A DNA stretch of 64,000 nucleotides from Saccharibacillus sp. JS10. GTDB lineage: Bacteria > Bacillota > Bacilli > Paenibacillales > Paenibacillaceae. Where the stretch lies: the NCBI RefSeq assembly GCF_024436065.1, contig NZ_JANFNS010000002.1:124001-188000 (forward strand), written 5' to 3'. This document shows, piece by piece, positions 15,766 to 22,399 of the stretch. Every line of letters begins with the position of its first letter. Position 1 is the first letter of the stretch. The translations under genes and the position numbers were made by a program. Under the pieces are notes generated by a model, which saw only the letters and a list, made by a program, of their open reading frames with translations, was not told where the DNA came from and ran no database searches.

Positions 15766-17481
15766 CTAAACCGCTTCATGTTCTACGCCGTCTTTACTCC
15801 ACAGCTCTCTAAAATATTCGCTACGCTCCAATAACTCTTCAAAACTCCCTTGATCGATCAGTTGACCGCCGCGCATCAGCAAGATCAGATCTACTTGTCG
15901 AATGGCATGTAGACGGTGAGCGACGATGATTAGCGTGCGATCGCGGAAGGTCTCAAGCACGGTCTCCATTAACTGCCGTTCGCTGATATTGTCGAGTGCC
16001 GATACCGGCTCGTCGAGGACGATCAGATCGCGGCTTTGAGCCAACATTCTAGCGAATGCCAAGCGCTGCTTTTCGCCGCCGGATAGCTTAAGCCCGCGTT
16101 CGCCGACTTGCGTATCCAGACCTTCCGGTAAACTGCGTACTTTCGATTCCAATAGCGCGAGACGCAGAATATCATACAGCTCTGAGTCGTCTTTGACTTC
16201 GTCAAAGATCAGATTACCGCGCAGTGTATCGTCGAAGATCGGCGCATCTTGCGAAATATAAGAAAGATGCTGATACAGACTATCCAATTGCAGCTCGTCG
16301 ATTTCGGTTCCATCGATGGTCAAACGACCGGAATCTTTTTTAAGCAAGCCAAGCAAAAGTTTAACAATTGTCGATTTTCCGCTACCGCTTAGTCCGACAA
16401 TCGCAGTCGAAGAACTAGCCGGCAGTGAAAACGAAACTTGTTTGAGCAAAGGCTGATCTTTCTCATAACCAAATGATACATCCTCAAATACAATCTTCCC
16501 TTGGAGCTGATTCACTTGCATGCCTTGCTCCAAGTTACGGTCAGAAGGTGCATTTAATCCTTTTTCAAAGCGACGGTACGTGAGCGCATCTAATTTGTAA
16601 TCGATATAGATCACATTGAATATCGCAATTGGCGAGTAGACTTTGTCGATCAGCAGCAGTAGAGCAAGCGTTACTCCGAGCGTAGAACGTCCGGCTACAA
16701 TGTCTGTGATACCAACCGCAAGTACCACGATTTTGACTCCAATGATCAACAGTTCAAATAGCGCAAAAAAGGACTCATGGATCAACCGAATCTGCACGTT
16801 TTGATGTACGATCTGATTCGCGGTTCCGGTAAGTTTGTCGATTTCTTTTGAATATCTGCGATTTAAACGAAATACAACAAGCTCCATAAAGCCGCGAACC
16901 GAATAGCGGGAGAGCTTTTCTTGATGAGCAAGTAACGATTCTTTGATCGAATACAAAAATCGTAGCAGCAGCCGAGTCATCAGAAATACAACGATATAGC
17001 CGCCTGCAATGACCCACATGATCGTGGAGCTGTAAAATCCGATAAATACTAGGCTGAATAATAAGGTAGGTAGTAGTTCGGCGAAAATCCGCAAATAAAA
17101 GTTGTAGACGATGCCGGATCCGGCGCGTGCACCGTTCTCGATGACTTGAATCCATTCGCCTGTTCCGATATGGCTGTACGCTTGGTAATCCATCCGAGAG
17201 ATTTTGCCTAGCGCCAGCAATTTGAGACGTTCTGTGATGCTTTTAGGAAGAGAGGTTTCCGGAGAGACCATGACGTAATTCAAAATAGCGCAACCTGCAA
17301 GAGCCAGTCCATATCCGATTAGCAATCCGGTAAGCTCGTTGATCCCCGAAGAAAAAGGAATGGCATCCAATAGACGCTGAAACGTATGAATGCCGTAAGC
17401 ACTCAATAATTGCAAAGAAAAGCCCAACACAATATAGAAGAAAATGATTTTTTTATAAGGAGAAATCGAAGATTTTAACAT
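15766..17481 (-). CDS. ABC-type exporter, fused membrane and ATPase domains
   Basis: 571 residues from ATG 17481, preceded by AAAGGCGGA; a longer frame to 17631 has no ribosome site and crosses the hairpin region. The N-terminal half has six membrane segments (for example IIFFYIVLGFSLQLLSAYGI and LLPTLLFSLVFIGFY). The nucleotide-binding domain (about 345-565) has Walker A GLSGSGKST, signature LSGGEKQR, Walker B LIVLDEPVSALD and H-loop AHR. This is the half-transporter architecture of lipid, peptide or drug exporters; the protein must dimerise. Substrate is unknown: no partner half-transporter or biosynthetic gene is adjacent. Its leader carries a 130-bp imperfect palindrome. Confidence 0.88.
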   Translation of the reverse strand: MLKSSISPYKKIIFFYIVLGFSLQLLSAYGIHTFQRLLDAIPFSSGINELTGLLIGYGLALAGCAILNYVMVSPETSLPKSITERLKLLALGKISRMDYQAYSHIGTGEWIQVIENGARAGSGIVYNFYLRIFAELLPTLLFSLVFIGFYSSTIMWVIAGGYIVVFLMTRLLLRFLYSIKESLLAHQEKLSRYSVRGFMELVVFRLNRRYSKEIDKLTGTANQIVHQNVQIRLIHESFFALFELLIIGVKIVVLAVGITDIVAGRSTLGVTLALLLLIDKVYSPIAIFNVIYIDYKLDALTYRRFEKGLNAPSDRNLEQGMQVNQLQGKIVFEDVSFGYEKDQPLLKQVSFSLPASSSTAIVGLSGSGKSTIVKLLLGLLKKDSGRLTIDGTEIDELQLDSLYQHLSYISQDAPIFDDTLRGNLIFDEVKDDSELYDILRLALLESKVRSLPEGLDTQVGERGLKLSGGEKQRLAFARMLAQSRDLIVLDEPVSALDNISERQLMETVLETFRDRTLIIVAHRLHAIRQVDLILLMRGGQLIDQGSFEELLERSEYFRELWSKDGVEHEAV

Positions 17482-17530
17482 GACAAATCCGCCTTTCGAA
17501 AATAGGTACGCGCAGTTAAGCGCAGCAAAA

Positions 17531-17664
17531 AGAGAATGCTTCCGCCGATGTGAAATTAAAGTGAATATGATCCAGAAGGCAGACTGCCCCCTTGATAGCC
17601 GGTACGCGTTTAAATCCGGCCCGAAATTCACTTACTCACAATCGTGTGGCGGAACATTCTCCTA
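17531..17664. repeat. Long imperfect inverted repeat with nested hairpins
   Basis: GAGAATGCTTCCGCC (from 17532) pairs with GGCGGAACATTCTC (to 17662) with one bulge, then AAGTGAAT (17559-17566) with ATTCACTT (17626-17633). Inside are GCCGG/CCGGC (17598-17602 and 17616-17620) and a small GGCAGACTGCC hairpin. It lies in the probable 5' leader of the ABC exporter. It could be a structured RNA, an attenuator, or a MITE-like relic; no target-site duplication is evident. Confidence 0.6.
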
Positions 17665-17804
17665 TTCACCCCGTTTCGAAAAGTTACATTTACTATAGCA
17701 AACGAGAGAGTGTAAAAAAAGAATTAAATTATTTTTAGAAACATGCAACTAAATCAGCAACTTGTCCGTCTAATAGATAACAGAAGATGATCGGAAAATA
17801 TAAA

Positions 17805-17840
17805 ACCCGTTCCCCGGCTCATGCGCCGAAAGGAACGGGT
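17805..17840 (-). terminator. Terminator of the NlpC/P60 gene
   Basis: ACCCGTTCC (17805-17813) and GGAACGGGT (17832-17840) are exact arms around GGC/GCC; on the minus strand TTTTATATTTT follows. Confidence 0.85.
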
Positions 17841-17870
17841 AAATGGAAAGGTCTAGTTTGCAATTGATAA

Positions 17871-18341
17871 TTAGATGCTAGTCATTTGACCGAATGTCCA
17901 TTCGCTAGTTACACGCTTCGCTGTGACATAACGGTTCGCCCAATACGAATTGGACAGACTTGCAATACTAACGCCTTTGCTGCTCGACGAATTGGCGAAT
18001 TTGCCATTACCTACATAAAATCCTACGTGAGAAATACCGCGCCCCGTTGTGTTGAAGAACACAAGGTCCCCGACGCGAAGATTCGACTTTGCTACTGTTG
18101 TCCCCTGTTGTGCTTGACTAGCAGCGGTACGTGCGAGAGTAACCCCGAACTTTTTGAAGATGTACCGAGTGAATCCGGAACAATCAAAGCCTGCTGTAGT
18201 TGTGCCGCCATACTTATAAGGAGTTCCCGAAACTTGACTAACTGCTGAATTGATTGATGTAGAGCTGGCAGCATATGTGCTTGTTGCTCCAGATGTTAAT
18301 ACGATTGCTGCACCCAATACTGAAATCACGAGCTTCTTCAA
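17871..18341 (-). CDS. Secreted NlpC/P60 peptidoglycan endopeptidase
   Basis: 156 residues. Start is TTG at 18341, with AGGGGG eight bases upstream. A signal peptide (about 1-24, ending STYAAS) is followed directly by an NlpC/P60 domain with the catalytic Cys in GFDCSGFTRYIF, His in ISHVGFYVGNGKF and a polar third residue further on. No LysM or SH3 wall-binding module is present, so it is a minimal lytic enzyme cleaving peptide stems (D-Glu to diamino acid bond in this family). A c-di-AMP riboswitch lies in its leader, a known arrangement for wall hydrolases in Firmicutes. Confidence 0.92.
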   Translation of the reverse strand: MKKLVISVLGAAIVLTSGATSTYAASSTSINSAVSQVSGTPYKYGGTTTAGFDCSGFTRYIFKKFGVTLARTAASQAQQGTTVAKSNLRVGDLVFFNTTGRGISHVGFYVGNGKFANSSSSKGVSIASLSNSYWANRYVTAKRVTSEWTFGQMTSI

Positions 18342-18356
18342 AAATTTTTCCCCCTG

Positions 18357-18473
18357 ATGCCTACGGAGTTAGCTAAGGGTTCGGTGGAAGGATTTTCCCT
18401 ATATTCCCTCTGAGACAAGAATAATTCACCCGACATGGTTCCCCCGTTTTCTTGCAAAAAGAAATTCGGCAGT
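18357..18473 (-). promoter_or_regulatory. Cyclic di-AMP riboswitch (ydaO/yuaA type)
   Basis: Read on the minus strand the leader contains in order CTGCCGAATTTC, GGGGGAACCATG, TCGGGTGAATTATT, a variable stem, CACCGAACCC and TTAGCTAACTCCGTAGGC. These are the conserved blocks of the ydaO/yuaA class (GGGGGAACC, GGGUGAA, CCGAACCC, AGCUAAC, GUAGGC). It lies between the promoter at 18498-18527 and the NlpC/P60 start at 18341. The class senses c-di-AMP and usually turns off wall-hydrolase or potassium-transport genes. No strong terminator is seen between the aptamer and the start codon, so control could be at the AGGGGG ribosome site. Confidence 0.92.
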
Positions 18474-18497
18474 TATTAAGATTTTGTAACTATTGAT

Positions 18498-18527
18498 ACT
18501 TTAACTTATTGCCTGCTATTTTGTCAA
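18498..18527 (-). promoter_or_regulatory. Sigma-A promoter of the riboswitch-NlpC/P60 unit
   Basis: Minus strand TTGACA (18527-18522), 18 bases, TAAAGT (18503-18498). The predicted start is about 15 bases before the aptamer. Confidence 0.7.
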
Positions 18528-18656
18528 ACCTCGGTTTAAAGTTTCTTCTACCGCATGATTATAACAGTCCAAAAATGAAACACAAGTGACAAATTTGTAA
18601 TAAACGCTAGGAAAAACGTCTGATTTTGTTACAATTGACGAAAATGAATTCAAATT

Positions 18657-18685
18657 TTGCCCATATTCTACAACTGATGTATGAT
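18657..18685 (+). promoter_or_regulatory. Candidate promoter of the Spo0E-like gene
   Basis: TTGCCC, 17 bases, TATGAT. The implied leader is about 185 nt, which is long; a closer promoter was not recognised. Confidence 0.45.
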
Positions 18686-18875
18686 AGGCTTATTCAAGCG
18701 GATGGCTAAGTTCTATCAAACTTTGTTACAAAGAAACCTTTTATGTTTTCGGCAGATCGACACGATTTGCAAAGAGGTTTTTCAAATAAAATTAGATTGG
18801 ATATCAAATCCTTTCTCTAAGATTTGCGGATTTAACGTTACAAGATGCAGGATTCGAGCCTGGGAGGGCAGGGCG

Positions 18876-19031
18876 ATGAACAGCAAAGAAATTCAAACAG
18901 AAATGGAACGTCAACGCATTATTCTTCATCAATTGGCGGATGAGTTCGGTTTTTTGGATGAACGTGTTTTGATGCAATCGCAAAAGCTGGACGAATGGTT
19001 GAATGAGTACGAGCGACATAAAAATCCGTAG
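18876..19031 (+). CDS. Spo0E-family aspartyl-phosphate phosphatase
   Basis: 51 residues from ATG 18876, with GGGAGGGCAGGG upstream. It has the family pattern: a first helix with IxxxRxxLHxLADEFG, then RVLMQSQKLDEWLNEYER. The signature SQxLD is present as SQKLD. Such small two-helix proteins dephosphorylate Spo0A~P and delay sporulation. The longer open frame from 18681 is not needed: family members are 50-85 residues and the ribosome site fits the internal ATG. Transcribed alone and ended by the terminator at 19042. Confidence 0.88.
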   Translation: MNSKEIQTEMERQRIILHQLADEFGFLDERVLMQSQKLDEWLNEYERHKNP

Positions 19032-19041
19032 ACCCTATTTT

Positions 19042-19074
19042 GCGTGCTTCTATATAGAAGCATGCTTTTTTTAT
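19042..19074 (+). terminator. Terminator after the Spo0E-like gene
   Basis: GCGTGCTTCTA pairs with TAGAAGCATGC and is followed by seven T. Confidence 0.9.
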
Positions 19075-19124
19075 TTTTCAGGGTATACTCATGTATAGAA
19101 TGAAAAAGAGCAGGAGGAATCCAT

Positions 19125-19628
19125 ATGGCTTTAGAAATCGAACGTAAATTTTTGCTGGATCGGACTCCGGATGAATTAATTGCCGAAGGCATATTTAATC
19201 GTCATTTGCAGCAGCGGATTGATCAAACGTATCTGGCACTCGATGAACAGCAAGAAGTTCGCGTACGTCGTCTGGTAGATACCGATACAGGCAAAGTCGA
19301 ATATACGCATACGTTCAAGCAAGGCAACGGGATGAGCCGAGAAGAAATCGAATATTCCATTACAGAAAGTATTTACGAGCAGTTATTTAATGCTTCTGGC
19401 GCCGTGCCGTTAACCAAGACGCGTACAACTGGCGAATGGAATGGCTTGACGGTGGAATTGGATCATTACGATCAGCTCAATCTCACCGTTGCGGAAGTCG
19501 AATTCGATTCGATGGAAGCTGCCGAAGCTTTTGCTCCGCCGCCGTGGTTTGGCGAAGATATTAGTTCTCAGCGTCAGTATAGTAACAAGAAAGTATGGAA
19601 AGACCTGCAAAAGCAGCACGGAAAATAA
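19125..19628 (+). CDS. CYTH-domain protein (triphosphate tunnel enzyme)
   Basis: 167 residues, ATG 19125 after AGGAGG. The N-terminal EIERKFLL is the ExExK signature of CYTH proteins, and alternating charged strands follow (VRVRRL, KVEYTHTFKQG, EIEY, TVELDHYD, VAEVEFDS) that build the tunnel; the closing residues SNKKVWKDLQ fit the family. CYTH enzymes act on triphosphates, for example inorganic triphosphate or thiamine triphosphate, or make cAMP; at this length, without a CHAD domain, a small triphosphatase is likeliest. It stands before the Nfu_N gene, with about 95 non-coding bases between. Confidence 0.88.
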   Translation: MALEIERKFLLDRTPDELIAEGIFNRHLQQRIDQTYLALDEQQEVRVRRLVDTDTGKVEYTHTFKQGNGMSREEIEYSITESIYEQLFNASGAVPLTKTRTTGEWNGLTVELDHYDQLNLTVAEVEFDSMEAAEAFAPPPWFGEDISSQRQYSNKKVWKDLQKQHGK

Positions 19629-19726
19629 AGAACGCTTATCGATTCGTCGCTGTAACTACAATCCTGTGATACACTAGGCAAGACGAATCATTAGAAAGAA
19701 CATGTCTATAGAAAGAGGTGAGGATC

Positions 19727-19996
19727 ATCGCAGTTCAAATTCATATCCAACACACGCCGAATCCGAACGCGGTTCGGATCGGAGCAGATGCGGTACTTTT
19801 CGAAGGTCCAAAAAGTACATCGGTGAAAGCAGGAGAAGAGACTGACCACGAACTCGCTGCAGTGCTTGTTACGATCGACGGCGTCGATAACATTTTCGGT
19901 ATGCGTGATTTTGTAACGGTGACTAAACTTCCGGATGCAAGTTGGGACGATATTCTTCCACAGGTGGAAGAAGCGTTCAGCCAAGTCTACGCTTAA
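19727..19996 (+). CDS. NifU/Nfu N-terminal-domain protein, probably with an ATC start
   Basis: 89 residues if translation begins at ATC 19727. The domain HIQHTPNPNAVRIGADAVLF is the Nfu_N signature, and GVDNIFGMRDFVTVTK follows as in Nfu proteins; the C-terminal Fe-S binding CxxC domain is missing, so this is an Nfu_N-only protein. The only canonical start is GTG 19718, but that codon lies inside the ribosome site AAAGAGG (19712-19718). The ATC codons at 19724 and 19727 stand 5 and 8 bases after it, and homology begins just there. Role in Fe-S assembly is assumed from the family. A terminator follows directly. Confidence 0.78.
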   Translation: MAVQIHIQHTPNPNAVRIGADAVLFEGPKSTSVKAGEETDHELAAVLVTIDGVDNIFGMRDFVTVTKLPDASWDDILPQVEEAFSQVYA

Positions 19997-19999
19997 ATT

Positions 20000-20035
20000 C
20001 GAAAGCGCTCCTTATAGGAGCGCTTTCGTTTTTTT
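20000..20035 (+). terminator. Terminator after the Nfu_N gene
   Basis: Exact arms GAAAGCGCTCC and GGAGCGCTTTC, 5-base loop, then a T run. Confidence 0.93.
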
Positions 20036-20131
20036 AAATCCTGTATATTTTCCGATTAAGGTTGCAAGCATCGGTTATTACTATATATGAAGCAAAGTCA
20101 GCAGTAAGGCAAAAAGAAAGTAGGTATCACG

Positions 20132-20842
20132 TTGCGCATCAACAAATATGTGAGTGAAACAGGCTTTTGTTCTCGCAGAGCGACAGATCGGTTGATCCGT
20201 GAACAGCGTATTACGATCAATGGCGAAATTTGCGTAGCCGGAGCAGAAGTGGAGCCGGGAGACCTTGTTCAGATCGATGGACAAAATCTTCCTCCCAAAG
20301 AAGCGTCGGTATACCTAGCGCTTCACAAACCGAGAGGCATCGTGTGCACGCATGCCGAAGATGTAAAAGATAATATAGCGGATTACATGAATTATCCGGT
20401 GCGCATTTTTCCGATCGGTCGTCTGGACAAAGATTCGGAAGGATTGATTTTGCTGACGAACGACGGAAGTATCGTCAATCGAATGATGCGCGCCGAACAC
20501 GGTCATGAAAAAGAATACGTCGTAACGGTAAATAAAGAAGTCACGGAAGAATTTTTGCAGCAAATGGCGGAGGGCGTCGAGATTTTGGATACCGTGACGC
20601 TGCCTTGCCGAACGTACCTGATTTCACCCGATCGTTTCGGTATTGTACTGACGCAAGGGATGAATCGCCAAATTCGCCGTATGTGCAAAGCTCTTGGATA
20701 TCGTGTCACTAGACTTCGCCGGGAACGCATCATGAATATCGAATTGAGCGATCTACCCCTTGGGCAATGGCGCAATCTAACGGATCAGGAATTACAAGAT
20801 TTGCTACAATTGCTGACCGAAAAAACCGAGTTAGTAAGATAA
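20132..20842 (+). CDS. rluF: 23S rRNA pseudouridine synthase, RluF/RluE-like
   Basis: 236 residues, TTG 20132 with AAAGTAGG upstream. The N-terminal S4 RNA-binding domain reads RINKYVSETGFCSRRATDRLI. The catalytic motif GRLDKDSEGLILLTND holds the essential Asp, and the C-terminal MNRQIRRMCKALGY block is diagnostic of the RsuA/RluF class. The enzyme converts a uridine of 23S rRNA (position 2604 in E. coli RluF) to pseudouridine. Monocistronic. RluB/RluE paralogues look similar, so the exact target base is inferred. Confidence 0.88.
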   Translation: MRINKYVSETGFCSRRATDRLIREQRITINGEICVAGAEVEPGDLVQIDGQNLPPKEASVYLALHKPRGIVCTHAEDVKDNIADYMNYPVRIFPIGRLDKDSEGLILLTNDGSIVNRMMRAEHGHEKEYVVTVNKEVTEEFLQQMAEGVEILDTVTLPCRTYLISPDRFGIVLTQGMNRQIRRMCKALGYRVTRLRRERIMNIELSDLPLGQWRNLTDQELQDLLQLLTEKTELVR

Positions 20843-20939
20843 GCCGCCGCAAACCGCGTAATCCGTGGTAAAGTGGTGCAAAAGGCTACAACTGACTTAG
20901 AAGATAATCTATCTAATAGAAGCGAAGGAGCTGCTTTCC

Positions 20940-21611
20940 ATGTTCGAATTCGACCAAATACCGTTTGCCGCAGAGTTTGCGGAAAATCCTGAGCCGAGAT
21001 GTCCTTGTATTTTGCTACTCGATACGTCTTACTCCATGAGCGGACATCCGATCGAAGAGTTGAATCGTGGACTTTCTTCGTTCAAAGAAGAATTGATGAC
21101 CGACAGTATGTCTGTGAAAAGAATTGAACTTGCAGTCGTTAGTTTTGGACCGGTGCAAGCCACTTCTGATTTCGGTACACCCGATGACTTCTATCCGCCA
21201 AGACTTACGGCGAGCGGCAATACCCCGATGGGAGCCGCGATTGAAAAAGCAGTCGCGATGCTGGAAGACCGCAAAAATGTATACAAGCAAAACGGGATTT
21301 CGTATTATCGTCCGTGGATCTTCCTGATTACTGACGGTGCGCCTACCGATGATTGGCAGCGTGCAGCTGCACTTGTGCGTGAAGGCGAAGCCAATAAATC
21401 GTTTATGTTTTTCGCAGTGGGAGTCGAAAGTGCCGATATGAATGTACTGAGTCAGATTGCGACGCGTACTCCGCTTAAGCTCAAAGGATTACGTTTCTCC
21501 GATCTGTTCTCTTGGTTGTCGAACTCGTTAAACTCTGTATCGCATTCGACGCCCGGCGATCAGATTCGGTTAGAAAATCCAGCTACGCCAGAAGGATGGG
21601 CATTGATCTGA
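20940..21611 (+). CDS. VWA-domain protein (TerY/YegL-like)
   Basis: 223 residues, ATG 20940 after GAAGGAG. A von Willebrand A domain fills the protein: MIDAS motif DTSYSMSG near residue 28, TASGNTPMG as the second loop, and [10 protein letters not shown] as the third. It lacks a signal peptide and should be cytosolic. It overlaps the PP2C gene by one base (TGATG), and that gene overlaps the kinase gene by four, so the three are translationally coupled. The same trio exists in E. coli (yegL, yegK, yegI) and in tellurite/stress systems as the TerY-phosphatase-kinase triad. Here no TerC or TerD gene is nearby. Confidence 0.9.
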   Translation: MFEFDQIPFAAEFAENPEPRCPCILLLDTSYSMSGHPIEELNRGLSSFKEELMTDSMSVKRIELAVVSFGPVQATSDFGTPDDFYPPRLTASGNTPMGAAIEKAVAMLEDRKNVYKQNGISYYRPWIFLITDGAPTDDWQRAAALVREGEANKSFMFFAVGVESADMNVLSQIATRTPLKLKGLRFSDLFSWLSNSLNSVSHSTPGDQIRLENPATPEGWALI

Positions 21612-22399
21612 TGTGGAAGTACAGCAACGCTTCGGTCACAGGCACGTCGCACGCGAAAAAGGATACGGGATGTCAAGATTATTCGTTGTGCCGAACCTTG
21701 ACCGATCCAGAAGGAACAGAAGTGCTGCTTGCCGCGGCTTCGGACGGAGCGGGTAGTGCTTCGTATTCGGATATCGGTTCCGGGCTTGCTTGTTCCACGT
21801 TTGCCGAAGCGGTAGAGCAGCATTTAAAAGACGGAGGCAAAGTCGAGACGTTGACTCGGCAATTTTGCGAAGATTGGCTGAGCCGTTTTCAACGTGCTAT
21901 TCGCGCTAAAGCAGCTAAAATGAATTCGCGTTCGCGTGAGTTCGCCTGCACGTTTTTGGCAGTTGTAGTCAGCGGGGAAACTTCGGTTTTTCTACAAATC
22001 GGAGACGGTGCGATCGTACATTCAGAAAAGGAGGACGCGTATATGTGGGAATTTTGGCCGCAGCAAGGCGAATATGAAAATACAACGTATTTTGCTACGC
22101 AAAAAAGCGCAAAAACTTTTTTGCAGCACCAGATGTATGTCGATCGCTCTTTTGAAGAAGTGGCGGTCTTCACCGATGGGTTGCAACGTTTGGCTTTGCA
22201 TTATCAGACGAAAACCGCATACGCTCCTTTTTTTCGTCCGTTTTTCTCTGTGCTGCGCCGCTTGGAAACGGAGCATGACGACCGTTATGACGAATCGCTG
22301 CATGCTTTTTTGAATTCCAATCGTGTGAATGAGCGGACAGATGACGATAAAACGTTAATTCTGGCAACTCGAATGACGCAAAAGGAAGAGTTGTCATGA
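21611..22399 (+). CDS. PP2C-type Ser/Thr protein phosphatase (YegK/PphC-like)
   Basis: 262 residues from ATG 21611, which overlaps the VWA stop codon. PP2C features: SVTGTSHAKKDTGCQDY at the start, AAASDGAGSASYSDIGSGLA with the metal-binding Asp, IGDGAIV in the middle, AVFTDGLQRL and a C-terminal TDDDKTLILATR. Each corresponds to the metal-site aspartates of PP2C enzymes. Length and motif order match the short YegK-like phosphatases. It probably removes phosphate from targets of the kinase encoded next, with the VWA protein as a scaffold or substrate; this partnership is inferred from gene order and coupling. Confidence 0.9.
   Translation: MWKYSNASVTGTSHAKKDTGCQDYSLCRTLTDPEGTEVLLAAASDGAGSASYSDIGSGLACSTFAEAVEQHLKDGGKVETLTRQFCEDWLSRFQRAIRAKAAKMNSRSREFACTFLAVVVSGETSVFLQIGDGAIVHSEKEDAYMWEFWPQQGEYENTTYFATQKSAKTFLQHQMYVDRSFEEVAVFTDGLQRLALHYQTKTAYAPFFRPFFSVLRRLETEHDDRYDESLHAFLNSNRVNERTDDDKTLILATRMTQKEELS

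Larger units (their letters stand above)
17482..17870. other. Intergenic region, 389 bp
   Basis: Holds the long inverted repeat (17531-17664), an AT-rich stretch (17690-17800) that could carry the exporter promoter on the minus strand, and the terminator of the NlpC/P60 gene. No coding capacity was recognised; a short frame on the plus strand overlaps the hairpin only by chance. Confidence 0.6.
18342..18875. other. Intergenic region between divergent genes, 534 bp
   Basis: Contains the riboswitch and its promoter on the minus strand and a promoter for the Spo0E-like gene on the plus strand. The 190 bases between that promoter and the Spo0E start are AT-rich, with an in-frame open stretch from 18681 but no ribosome site at its beginning. 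Confidence 0.6.

Noticed and set aside
17531-17664. Cobalamin or other known riboswitch in the exporter leader
   Set aside because: It has a CCGCCAC string, but the remaining conserved blocks of the cobalamin, T-box, TPP, SAM or ydaO classes are missing.
18681-18875. Extended form of the Spo0E-like protein
   Set aside because: Family size and the ribosome site support the ATG at 18876; the upstream residues have no homology.
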